Below, piece by piece: positions 17,662 to 25,708 of a stretch of DNA of 64,000 nucleotides (its first letter is position 1; every line of letters begins with the position of its first letter). The position numbers and the translations under genes are program-made. Source of the DNA: an uncultured Bacteroidales bacterium (GTDB lineage: Bacteria > Bacteroidota > Bacteroidia > Bacteroidales > UBA932); NCBI GenBank assembly GCA_949297365.1, contig CASFSL010000015.1, forward strand, positions 1 to 64,000, in the 5' to 3' direction. Under the pieces are notes generated by a model. The model was given only the letters and a program-made list of their open reading frames with translations. It was not told the DNA's origin and searched no databases.

Positions 17662-19359
17662 ATGAAAGATATGATTACGGTATACTGCGACAGCCTGCAG
17701 GGCTTTTATGACTGCGAACCCGGGATGACCATAGGCGAACTTTCCCGGAAGATAGACACCGGATGCGGATATCCGGTAGTGGCCGCACTGGTGGACAATA
17801 TGCTGAAGGAACTGACCTTTCCTATATACACTCCGCACACCATAAAGTTTCTGGACTGCACTCATCCGGACGGACGCAGGACCTATTCCAGGTCTCTGTC
17901 ATTCGTGCTGCAGAAAGCCGCCGTGGACATGTTCCCCGACCTGCAGCTGTTTCTGGACTATACCCTGCCCAACGGTCTTTATGGCGAACTGCGCAGGCCA
18001 GTAGGTAATGATGCTTTCGTTACGGAGACGGCAGGAGCCGACAAGGTCGGGACATTGAGAAAACGGATGGAAGAGCTTATCCGGGCCGACCTGCCGTTCG
18101 AAAAGACCAAGATGACCAATGACGAGGCCGCCGCCCTGTTCCGCAGGAACGGACGCAGTGAGAAAGCCGCTCTCGTAGCGGACATGGAGAAATTCTTTGT
18201 CTCGGTATACCTGCTGGACGGCTATGCCGACACTTTCTACGGCCCGCTGCTGGAGCGCACGGGGCAGATCGACGTATTTGACCTCATTCCCTATAGTGAG
18301 GGATTCTGCCTTCAGGCTCCATCGGCCAGCGACCCGTCGGTAATATCTCCGTACAAATACCAGGACAAGCTCAGCGCGGTGTTCAAGGAAAACTCCGAAT
18401 GGTGCTCTATCCTCGGAGCTCACGGTATCGGCTCGGTCAACGAGTCCGTCAAGAAAGGTCAGGCCAGGGAACTGATTGCCGTGGCCGAGTCCCTGCACGA
18501 GAGGAAGTACGTCAAGATTGCCGACATGATCCATGACAGGCGCGACAAAGTAAAGCTGGTCCTCATAGCCGGCCCGTCCAGCAGCGGCAAGACGACCACC
18601 TCAAAGCGCATAGCGTTGCAGTGTAAGGTGCTGGGTCTCAATCCGCTCGTAATAGCGATGGACGACTACTTCCTCAATCGGGAGAAGACGCCCAGGGATG
18701 CAAACGGAGAATACGACTTTGAAAGTATCTACGCCCTGGACCTGCCCTTCCTCGGGGCTCAGCTCAACGACCTCTTTGACGGGAAGGAGGTGGAGCTGCC
18801 CAAATACGATTTCGTGAAGGGTGAGCGGCATTTTGACGGTCGCAGGATGAGGATGAAAGAGGGGGACATACTGATCATGGAAGGCATCCACGCCCTCAAT
18901 CCCGAGCTGACAAAGCATATTGACGGTGAGAAAGTCTTCCGCGTCTTCGCCTCTGCCCTTACCTCCCTGTCGGTGGACGAGAACAACTACATCTCCACTG
19001 CCGACAACCGCCTGCTGCGCCGTATGGTCCGGGACAACTTCACCCGGGGCATCACCCCCGAGGAGACCATCCTGCGCTGGAAGAGTGTCCGTGCCGGTGA
19101 GGAGAAGAACATCTTCCCCTTCCAGGAGAACGCCGATGTGATGTTCAACTCCGCCCTGCTCTTCGAACTGCCCCTGCTGCGCTACTATGCCGAGCCGCTG
19201 CTTGAACGCATTCCGCCTCTGTCGGAAGCCTACGCCGAAAGTGTGCGCCTGCGCAAGTTCCTATCCTACATCACCCCTCTGACCCCGGACGAGATAGACT
19301 GCATTCCCCCGACTTCCGTCATGCGCGAGTTTATAGGAGGAAGTACATTCGAGTATTGA
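17662..19359 (+). CDS. Nucleoside (uridine) kinase with N-terminal TGS/threonyl-tRNA-synthetase-like region
   Basis: A 565-residue protein. Residues 1-60 resemble a TGS domain (MITVYCDSLQGFYDCEPG), followed by a threonyl-tRNA-synthetase second-additional-domain-like region to about 250. The C-terminal half is a uridine kinase/phosphoribulokinase fold with P-loop IAGPSSSGKTTTSKRIALQ (about 297-315) and MDDYFLNREKTPRDANGEYD (about 332-351). Such kinases phosphorylate uridine or cytidine in salvage. This long form is the usual one in Bacteroidota. The start could also be the Met at codon 4. It begins 1 nt after the uvrA-like stop, so it is operon-linked. Confidence 0.85.
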   Translation: MKDMITVYCDSLQGFYDCEPGMTIGELSRKIDTGCGYPVVAALVDNMLKELTFPIYTPHTIKFLDCTHPDGRRTYSRSLSFVLQKAAVDMFPDLQLFLDYTLPNGLYGELRRPVGNDAFVTETAGADKVGTLRKRMEELIRADLPFEKTKMTNDEAAALFRRNGRSEKAALVADMEKFFVSVYLLDGYADTFYGPLLERTGQIDVFDLIPYSEGFCLQAPSASDPSVISPYKYQDKLSAVFKENSEWCSILGAHGIGSVNESVKKGQARELIAVAESLHERKYVKIADMIHDRRDKVKLVLIAGPSSSGKTTTSKRIALQCKVLGLNPLVIAMDDYFLNREKTPRDANGEYDFESIYALDLPFLGAQLNDLFDGKEVELPKYDFVKGERHFDGRRMRMKEGDILIMEGIHALNPELTKHIDGEKVFRVFASALTSLSVDENNYISTADNRLLRRMVRDNFTRGITPEETILRWKSVRAGEEKNIFPFQENADVMFNSALLFELPLLRYYAEPLLERIPPLSEAYAESVRLRKFLSYITPLTPDEIDCIPPTSVMREFIGGSTFEY

Positions 19360-19367
19360 CAGACCTG

Positions 19368-20537
19368 CTATCGGAGCCAGGTTTCGGGGTTCTGCTTGTC
19401 GGTGCCCTTCCAGAGTTGGAAGTGGAGCTCGGCGTTGCCGTCCTCGTTGGTACTGATCTGTCCGATGCGGTCTCCGGTATTCAGTTTGTCTCCGCTCTTG
19501 ACAAATACCTGCCTGAGCTTGCAGTAGAATGTGAAGTATTCGCCGTGCTGGACGAGGACGCACTGGTCGTAGCCGGGCATTACCAGCACCTGCTTGACCA
19601 CTCCGTCAAAGACAGCGGTGGCGTTGCTGCCGGCGGGAGACGATATGTTGATGCCGTTGTTGTACGGCATTTTGAGATTCTTGAAGACCGGATGGTAGGT
19701 CTGTCCGAATTTCTGAATGACCACTCCGTTCTGTACCGGCCACGGCAGCCTGCCCTTGTTCTCTCCGAATTTGGCCGACAGGGCGTAATCCACTTTCTCT
19801 CCTTTTCCGGCTTTCTGCTGCCTGACTGCCTCGGCCAGGATTCTCTCTATCTCCTTGTTGAGCCGCTCCACTTCCTTCTGCTTCTGCTTGAGTTCCTTTT
19901 TCAGGGATTTCTCATTTTTTGTCAACTGGACTACCATACTGTTCATCTTCTTCTCTTCGGCCGTCAGGGTCTCTCTTTCACGCTCTCTTTCAGTCCGGGC
20001 GGCTACGGATTCCGCCTTAAGGCCTTCCAGCCGGGCCGTCTCCATACGCAGCTCATATTCGGTGTCCTTGATCTGCGTGGCTTGTCTGCGGATTGAGGAG
20101 GAGATGTTCTTCAGGTAGGACCATCTGCGCAGACCCTGATTGATGTCCTTGCTGGAAAGAAGATACATGAACCATACCTTATTGTCCCGGGTCTTGTAGG
20201 CTCCGAGCACCAGGTCCGCGTGGTATTTCCTGAGCGTGTCCAGTCTGGCATTCAGACGGTCTATCTGGGCGTTTGTTCCGGCTATGTCCTTGTTGTAGCC
20301 GGCTATGTCGCTGTCCAGCTGAGCTATCAGTTTTTTTCTGGCGTTGAGTTTCTGTCTCGTCAGGATAAGAGTGTTGAGGCTTTCCTTACGCTTGCTGGTG
20401 TTGGCGTCCAGCTGCTTGTCGATAAGGGCGATTTCCTGCTCTATCTGCTTTTTACGCTCTTTCTGCCGGCTGACATCCTGTGCGAGGACAGGGACTGCGG
20501 CAAGGACAAGCAACAATATGGTCGTCAGTCTTTTCAT
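19368..20537 (-). CDS. EnvC-like murein hydrolase activator (degenerate M23)
   Basis: A 389-residue periplasmic protein with signal peptide MKRLTTILLLVLAAVPVLAQ. A long coiled coil (about residues 20-245, rich in Lys/Glu/Gln) precedes a C-terminal LytM/M23 domain (about 265-389). The catalytic residues are not conserved: the first zinc His is replaced in PYNNGINISSPAG, and the HxH motif reads AELHFQLW. This pattern matches EnvC, which does not cut peptidoglycan but activates amidases during division. It overlaps the upstream TPR gene by 4 nt. Confidence 0.88.
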   Translation of the reverse strand: MKRLTTILLLVLAAVPVLAQDVSRQKERKKQIEQEIALIDKQLDANTSKRKESLNTLILTRQKLNARKKLIAQLDSDIAGYNKDIAGTNAQIDRLNARLDTLRKYHADLVLGAYKTRDNKVWFMYLLSSKDINQGLRRWSYLKNISSSIRRQATQIKDTEYELRMETARLEGLKAESVAARTERERERETLTAEEKKMNSMVVQLTKNEKSLKKELKQKQKEVERLNKEIERILAEAVRQQKAGKGEKVDYALSAKFGENKGRLPWPVQNGVVIQKFGQTYHPVFKNLKMPYNNGINISSPAGSNATAVFDGVVKQVLVMPGYDQCVLVQHGEYFTFYCKLRQVFVKSGDKLNTGDRIGQISTNEDGNAELHFQLWKGTDKQNPETWLR

Positions 20538-22237
20538 TGTTTCTTTATCTGTTCCCTTCTCTCCTGTATTTTAGCACTCAGGCCCATGTCCGGATCCAGC
20601 CTGTCAGCATTGCCCCAGTATAGGAAGGCCAGATTGTATTCTTTCAGTGCGAACAGGGTCTCCGCATAGTGGTCGAGTATGACGGCGCTTGAGTCACCTC
20701 CGTATATCTTGGCTTTTTCCAGATACTTCCGGGCTTCCTTATAGTCTCCGGTCAGGTAGAGCAACCATCCGTAGGTATCCAGATAGGTCGGATTCTCCGG
20801 CTCGTTGAGTACGGTCTTCCGGCTCATCTCCAGGGCTTTTTTCAGCTGACGGCCCTCCTCGCTGAGATAGTAGGCGTAGTTGTTGAGGATGGGGCTGTAA
20901 TTGTCGTCGATCTTAAGGCCTTTCTCGTAGCATGAATACGATTTGCGTCGGTCGCCTGTCTCGTGGTAAAGGTCGCCGAGCGACCCGTAGCAGTTGAGGA
21001 GAACCGGATGGCCGTCCGGTGCTGCTTTGAGTATCTGGCGGTACATGTCTATGGCTGACCTGGCGTCTCCTTTCTGCCAATAGGCGATGGCTATGAGTTC
21101 CCGGAGAGTGAAGTGGTCCGGGAACAGGCTCAGGGTCTCTTCAGCTACTGGAATCAGGGCATCCCAGTCCTGCATATAGTAGAGCTGTCCCATATATGTC
21201 ATGCGGACAGATTCTATATCAGGATGAAGTTCCATGTTGCGGTGCAGGATGTCCATCCCTCTGTCGGTGCTGTCGATGGCGATGAAGTACATTCCGGCCA
21301 TAGTCAGAACTGATGTGTCCGCAGGGTGGGCATTCAGAGTGCTTACAACCATGGTGTCTACCTGAGGCCTGAATATCTGGACCATCCCAGAGGGGAATAT
21401 GATTTCCTCCATATAGCTGGTTTTCATCAGAGGGCTGATCTGCGGGTCTGCCAGAAACGGATCGATGTTTTTGAAGAAATTGATGAAATCCCGTTTGACC
21501 CGGTATATCTCCGCCATTCCGAAGTATGCCGGGGTGTAGTCAGGTTCCATGGATACAGCCTCTTGGTAATAATGCAGGGCGGTGGAATCATCGTATCTGG
21601 TCTTGTAGAGGTCGCCGAGAATGAGGGCTGTTCTGGGAGACGGGGAATATTCATTCATCTTGAGAGCCTGAGTCAGGGCCTCGTCGTACTTGCTCAGCGC
21701 CATAAGTATCTCGTACCGGGCATTGCCGGTGATCTCCGAGTATCCGCGCATCCGGTCGATCCGGTCCAGAATTTCCAGAGCCTCGTCCAGTCTGTTGTTC
21801 CGCATCAGAAGATCGGTCAGCTCATAATAGTAACTGCTTTTGTCAGGGTAGTCCTCAATCAATGCGCTGTAGGCATCTATGGCGCGGTCGGACTCTCCTA
21901 TGCCGCTGTACAGCCTGGCGGTGGTCAGCCTGTACCATTGGTTCCCGGGAGAGAGACTGGTGGCTTTGCCGAGATACTCAAATGCCGTGTCTGTGTCGTT
22001 TTCCCCGAGCCGGATCATGGCCAGGTAGTACCATGCGGCGTCGTTTTCGGGATTGATCCTGACGCTTTCGGACAGCATCTTGCCGGCTTCGGCATAATTT
22101 CCTGCGCAGTATTCGCGGACACCTTCTATATAGTAATCCGCCGCACTGACCGAATCCTTATCGGAAGCATGTGCCGGGGCGATGCCGGATGACAGCAGCA
22201 GTATGACCTGAAATATGATTGTGGCGTATAATTTCAT
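20534..22237 (-). CDS. Periplasmic tetratricopeptide-repeat protein
   Basis: A 567-residue secreted protein with signal peptide MKLYATIIFQVILLLSSG...AHA. Most of the chain is TPR repeats, for example AAWYYLAMIRLGENDTDTAF, YYYELTDLLMRNNRLDEALE and AYFGMAEIYRVKRDFINFF, ending with NNYAYYLSEEGRQLKKALEM. TPR superhelices mediate protein-protein contacts. Translational overlap with the EnvC-like gene suggests that it works with that activator in cell-wall remodelling or division, which is inference from context. It is divergent from an ECF sigma factor gene. Confidence 0.85.
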   Translation of the reverse strand: MKLYATIIFQVILLLSSGIAPAHASDKDSVSAADYYIEGVREYCAGNYAEAGKMLSESVRINPENDAAWYYLAMIRLGENDTDTAFEYLGKATSLSPGNQWYRLTTARLYSGIGESDRAIDAYSALIEDYPDKSSYYYELTDLLMRNNRLDEALEILDRIDRMRGYSEITGNARYEILMALSKYDEALTQALKMNEYSPSPRTALILGDLYKTRYDDSTALHYYQEAVSMEPDYTPAYFGMAEIYRVKRDFINFFKNIDPFLADPQISPLMKTSYMEEIIFPSGMVQIFRPQVDTMVVSTLNAHPADTSVLTMAGMYFIAIDSTDRGMDILHRNMELHPDIESVRMTYMGQLYYMQDWDALIPVAEETLSLFPDHFTLRELIAIAYWQKGDARSAIDMYRQILKAAPDGHPVLLNCYGSLGDLYHETGDRRKSYSCYEKGLKIDDNYSPILNNYAYYLSEEGRQLKKALEMSRKTVLNEPENPTYLDTYGWLLYLTGDYKEARKYLEKAKIYGGDSSAVILDHYAETLFALKEYNLAFLYWGNADRLDPDMGLSAKIQERREQIKKQ

Positions 22238-22260
22238 GCTGAGTAATTATTATACCGAGA

Positions 22261-22268
22261 CAAATATA
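22261..22268 (-). promoter_or_regulatory. Probable -7 element of the TPR-envC operon
   Basis: TATATTTG on the minus strand, 23 nt upstream of the TPR start codon. It sits in the 94-nt divergent spacer shared with the sigma factor gene. Confidence 0.45.
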
Positions 22269-22301
22269 CAATATTCAAGCCGAAGATGCAGCAATTTCGT
22301 T

Positions 22302-22309
22302 TATTTTTG
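22302..22309 (+). promoter_or_regulatory. Probable -7 element of the ECF sigma gene
   Basis: TATTTTTG matches TAnnTTTG, 22 nt before the sigma ATG. A -33 element at the expected distance is not obvious, so another sigma factor, possibly the encoded one, could also be used. Confidence 0.4.
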
Positions 22310-22331
22310 CATCTAATAAGAAGACACAGAA

Positions 22332-22892
22332 ATGTCGTCAGGCAGTTTTGACCGAGCAAGTGAAGAAGAGCTTGTCCTGGGATGCCAGAGACAGGACAGA
22401 AAGGCCCAGCGGGCTTTATACGAGAGGTACTCCTCCCGTATGTTTTCTGTTTGTATTAGGTATGCCAGGGACAGGGGGGAGGCGGAGGACCTGCTGCAGG
22501 AAGGCTTTATGACGGTCTTCACCAAGATCGGCTCATTCAATGCGCTGGGCTCTCTGGAGGGCTGGATGCGGAAGGTGTTTGTGACTACCGCACTGATGAA
22601 ATTGAGGAAAGGAGACGTACTCAAGGATGCGGCTGATGTGGATGATGCGGCAAGAAAGGTGATGAGCGACGATGATATTCTGGCCGGGATAAGCGGCAGG
22701 GACATCGTGAGGATTATCTCGGGAATGCCGGACGGTTTCAAGGCGGTCTTCAATATGAGCGTGATCGAGGGGTACTCGCATCCGGAGATAGCCGAGAGAC
22801 TGGGCATATCCGAAGGCACCTCGAGATCTCAGCTCAGCAGGGCCCGGACATGGTTGCAGGAGAAACTGCAGGAATGGAGGAAAAACAGATGA
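22332..22892 (+). CDS. ECF-type RNA polymerase sigma-70 factor
   Basis: A 186-residue group 4 sigma factor. Region 2 contains RMFSVCIRYARDRGEAEDLLQ (about residues 37-57), which binds core polymerase and the -10 region. Region 4 contains VIEGYSHPEIAERLGISEG (about 143-161), followed by TSRSQLSRARTWL, a helix-turn-helix for the -35 element. No carboxypeptidase-regulatory or SusC-type signal-transfer gene is adjacent, unlike polysaccharide-locus ECF systems. The stop overlaps the start of the next gene (ATGA), so the two are translationally coupled. Confidence 0.92.
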   Translation: MSSGSFDRASEEELVLGCQRQDRKAQRALYERYSSRMFSVCIRYARDRGEAEDLLQEGFMTVFTKIGSFNALGSLEGWMRKVFVTTALMKLRKGDVLKDAADVDDAARKVMSDDDILAGISGRDIVRIISGMPDGFKAVFNMSVIEGYSHPEIAERLGISEGTSRSQLSRARTWLQEKLQEWRKNR

Positions 22893-24067
22893 AAGACGAG
22901 ATATTCGATAGGAAGATTAAAGAACTGGCGGATTCTTATTCAGAGGCTCCGGCCCCGGAACTTTGGGATAGAATCGAGTCCGGTCTTGACCGTAGACGCA
23001 GGATGGTGAGATGGAGAAGAGCCGTGTCCTATGCGGCAGCGGCAGCTGTTGTGGCAGGATTTTTTGTAACAGCTTTGTTATATCCTTCGGATCCGATGCC
23101 GCAGCATGATGTGCTTGCAGTGGTAGGACAGGAGGATGTCAGCGGAGAGGACGGCTATATACGGGAGAGGATTCCGGCTCTGACACCGGTACGGGCAATC
23201 AAAGGCAGTGTCTCGGCGCAGGACAGGCCTGTGATGTCTGTAGTTAGCCGTCCGGCGGCTGCAGTGCCCCGGCAGTCTTCTCAGTCCGATGAAAGGATAG
23301 GGACTGTCGCTCTGGAGGTGCGGAAGAATATTGAGAAAAGCAGGCCGTCTCTTCCGTCAATCTACGATAAGAGAGTGCAGACGGAATATATAGCCATGGC
23401 AGTAGATATGGATGCAGCTACTGACAGGAAATCCCCTTCCTTTTCTATCGCTGCAAGCGGACATCTATCACCTACCGATGCCACCGGCAATGTGGATTTC
23501 TCTCAGCCCAGCTATACCCTCGGAGGCAGTACGGCCTCATCATCTGTGGGTATGCTGCCGGTTTCTGAACCAAGACATTATTTCCCGGTATCCGTGGGTC
23601 TTGAGCTCAAATACTCATTCCTCAATGACAGGCTTGGAGTGGGCCTGGGTGTCAACTATACATTCCTGAACAGTCAGTACGACGCTCTTGTAGACAGGAC
23701 GTATGAGGGCGATGTGGAGCAGTCCATACATTATATAGGAGTTCCGTTGAATTTCTATGTCAATATTCTTTCAGGCAAGCGGCTTACATTCTATGCCAAT
23801 GCCGGATGTATGGTGGAGAGGGCTGTCAGAGTGGATTATGATATAACGGATCTGTATGGGATACGGTACCGCAAGAGTCTGGATCCGGTCGGAGTTCAGT
23901 GGTCGGCCAATGTTGGCATAGGCTTGGAATACCGTATCTGGGATTTCATGGGTATATACGTGGATCCGCGTCTGACTTATTTCTTTGACTGCGATCAGCC
24001 ATATTCGGTCAGGACGGAGCAGCCCCTGCAGTTCAATCTTGAGCTGGGCTTCCGTTTCCATATCTGA
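22889..24067 (+). CDS. Membrane-anchored protein with C-terminal outer-membrane-type beta barrel, coupled to the sigma factor
   Basis: A 392-residue protein starting MKDEIFDRKIKELADSYSEA. I chose ATG 22889 because it overlaps the sigma stop as ATGA; upstream in-frame codons lie inside the sigma gene. The N-terminal 45 residues are charged, with an APAPELWDRIESGLDRRRR segment as in anti-sigma-like proteins. One membrane segment follows (about residues 50-70, SYAAAAAVVAGFFVTALL). A low-complexity linker to about 235 leads to a barrel-like domain (YFPVSVGLELKYSFLND to FNLELGFRFHI). The order suggests an anti-sigma role plus an envelope sensor. It overlaps mlaF convergently by 35 nt. Confidence 0.7.
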   Translation: MKDEIFDRKIKELADSYSEAPAPELWDRIESGLDRRRRMVRWRRAVSYAAAAAVVAGFFVTALLYPSDPMPQHDVLAVVGQEDVSGEDGYIRERIPALTPVRAIKGSVSAQDRPVMSVVSRPAAAVPRQSSQSDERIGTVALEVRKNIEKSRPSLPSIYDKRVQTEYIAMAVDMDAATDRKSPSFSIAASGHLSPTDATGNVDFSQPSYTLGGSTASSSVGMLPVSEPRHYFPVSVGLELKYSFLNDRLGVGLGVNYTFLNSQYDALVDRTYEGDVEQSIHYIGVPLNFYVNILSGKRLTFYANAGCMVERAVRVDYDITDLYGIRYRKSLDPVGVQWSANVGIGLEYRIWDFMGIYVDPRLTYFFDCDQPYSVRTEQPLQFNLELGFRFHI

Positions 24068-24809
24068 GCTTGAGTTCCTTGGCCATTCTGGATGCGAAGA
24101 TGAACTCCTCCAGCTCCTTGTTGTCGGACAGAAGGATGTCCTTGTTGGAGCCCTCCCATAGTTTTCTGCCTTTGTAGATGAACAGCACCTTGTCTCCGAT
24201 CTCCATTACGGAGTTCATGTCGTGGGTGTTGATGATGGTCGTGATGCCGTACTCTCTGGTGATTTCCTGTATCAGCCTGTCTATCATCACAGATGTCTGT
24301 GGATCCAGGCCTGAGTTGGGCTCGTCGCAGAAGAGATATTTGGGATTGAGTGCGATGGCCCTGGCGATGCCGACCCTTTTCTGCATTCCGCCCGAGAGTT
24401 CGGAGGGATATTTGTCATTGACGTTTTCCAGACCGACCCTTCTGAGGCAGAAATTGACTCTGTCCAGCTTCTCGGACCGGCTCATGTCGGAGAAGAAGTT
24501 CAGGGGAAACATCACATTCTCCTGGGCGGTGGCGAAGTCGAACAGGGCACTGCCCTGGAACAGCATTCCGATCTGGCTCCTTGTGGCTTTCTTCTCCTTC
24601 AGCGGCAGCTTGTTGAAGACCACGTCTCCGAACAGAACCTCTCCCTCGTCGGGCTCCAGCAGTCCGATTATGGACTTTAGAAGTACGGTCTTTCCCGAGC
24701 CGCTGGCTCCTATCACCAGGGAACATTCTCCCGGACGGTACTGAGTGGAGATGTCGCTTATGGCCGCTCTGCCGTCGAAGTATTTTGTCAGATGGTGTAC
24801 GGTTATCAT
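24033..24809 (-). CDS. mlaF: ABC transporter ATPase MlaF-like (phospholipid trafficking)
   Basis: A 258-residue ABC ATPase. Walker A is IGASGSGKTVLLKSI (about residues 33-47), the signature LSGGMQKRVGIARAIA (about 137-152), and Walker B KYLFCDEPNSGLDP. The MKRV-type signature and NSGLDP are typical of Mla/Ttg2 transporters, which move phospholipids between the membranes. The start is ATG 24809, which shares one base with the mlaE stop (TAATG). The frame stays open far upstream through mlaE, but that extension is antisense-like noise. No MCE-domain mlaD gene is adjacent. Confidence 0.9.
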   Translation of the reverse strand: MITVHHLTKYFDGRAAISDISTQYRPGECSLVIGASGSGKTVLLKSIIGLLEPDEGEVLFGDVVFNKLPLKEKKATRSQIGMLFQGSALFDFATAQENVMFPLNFFSDMSRSEKLDRVNFCLRRVGLENVNDKYPSELSGGMQKRVGIARAIALNPKYLFCDEPNSGLDPQTSVMIDRLIQEITREYGITTIINTHDMNSVMEIGDKVLFIYKGRKLWEGSNKDILLSDNKELEEFIFASRMAKELKLRYGNGSPAQD

Positions 24810-25552
24810 TACAGCATGATTCTGGTTAGGATGAGGTTGGAGATGAGGATCAGGGCACTGGCTGCCACTATTGCCGTGGTGGATGACTTTCCTACGCCCA
24901 GGGAGCCTCCTTTGGCGTAGTATCCATAATACGCTGATATGGAACTTATGATGAAACTGAACACAGCCGTCTTTATCAGACTGTATGTGATATAGTAGCC
25001 GTTGAACGCGAAACGGATGCCGGTGATGTAGTCGGAGACCTTGATCATGCCGGTCAGGTATATGGTCAGCCAGCCGCCCAGCAGTCCCATCGCTATGCTC
25101 ATGAGCGTAAGCAGCGGGTTGAGGAGGGTGGTGGATGTGATCTTGGGCAGGACCAGGAAGTTGGCGGAGTTGACGCCCATCATCTCCATCGCGTCTATCT
25201 GCTCGGTAATCCGCATGGTCCCTATCTCGGAGGAGATGTTGGAGCCTATCTTGCCGGCCAGGATGAGGCACACCATAGTGGAGCAGAACTCCAGGACAAG
25301 GGACTCACGGGTCATGTATCCGATGTACATCTTCGGCAGGAAGGGGGAAGTCATGTTGTTGGCGGTTTGGATGACCAGAACGGCACCGATAAATACGGAT
25401 ATCAGGGCGATGAGCGGTATGGAGTTGATGACCAGTTTCTCGGCCTCGATGAAGAACTGCCTGACGGACAGCCGCCACTTTTCGGGCCGCCTGAACACCA
25501 GCCTGAGGAACATCAGATACCGTCCGGTCTCGTATAGGAAATGCCTTATCAT
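24809..25552 (-). CDS. mlaE: ABC transporter permease MlaE-like
   Basis: A 247-residue permease of the MlaE family. It begins MIRHFLYETGRYLMFLRLVF, followed by SVRQFFIEAEKLVINSIPLI, and has about five hydrophobic segments. The conserved core is FLPKMYIGYMTRESLVLEF, GKIGSNISSEIGTMRITEQI and DAMEMMGVNSANFLVLPK (about residues 75-140). With MlaF it forms the inner-membrane engine of a phospholipid transporter that maintains outer-membrane asymmetry. It is upstream of mlaF in a two-gene operon. Confidence 0.92.
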   Translation of the reverse strand: MIRHFLYETGRYLMFLRLVFRRPEKWRLSVRQFFIEAEKLVINSIPLIALISVFIGAVLVIQTANNMTSPFLPKMYIGYMTRESLVLEFCSTMVCLILAGKIGSNISSEIGTMRITEQIDAMEMMGVNSANFLVLPKITSTTLLNPLLTLMSIAMGLLGGWLTIYLTGMIKVSDYITGIRFAFNGYYITYSLIKTAVFSFIISSISAYYGYYAKGGSLGVGKSSTTAIVAASALILISNLILTRIML

Positions 25553-25708
25553 GTCCTCAAAGGTACGGATAATATCGTTAAAGTGGCCGGAGAATTTTTA
25601 AAAACATAAAAAGTTTCTTTATTAATACCTTGTCTGTAAAATATCTGCTGACTGTCTGTTGCCGGAAAGAAATGCCCGGATTATCTTGCCCCGGTAAAAT
25701 GTTCAGAT

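Noticed and set aside
24809..25271. Open frame extending mlaF upstream as if fused to another domain
   Set aside because: The extension is an alternative frame of mlaE. MlaF has its own ATG at 24809 sharing a base with the mlaE stop, and the translated extension is low-complexity with no motif.
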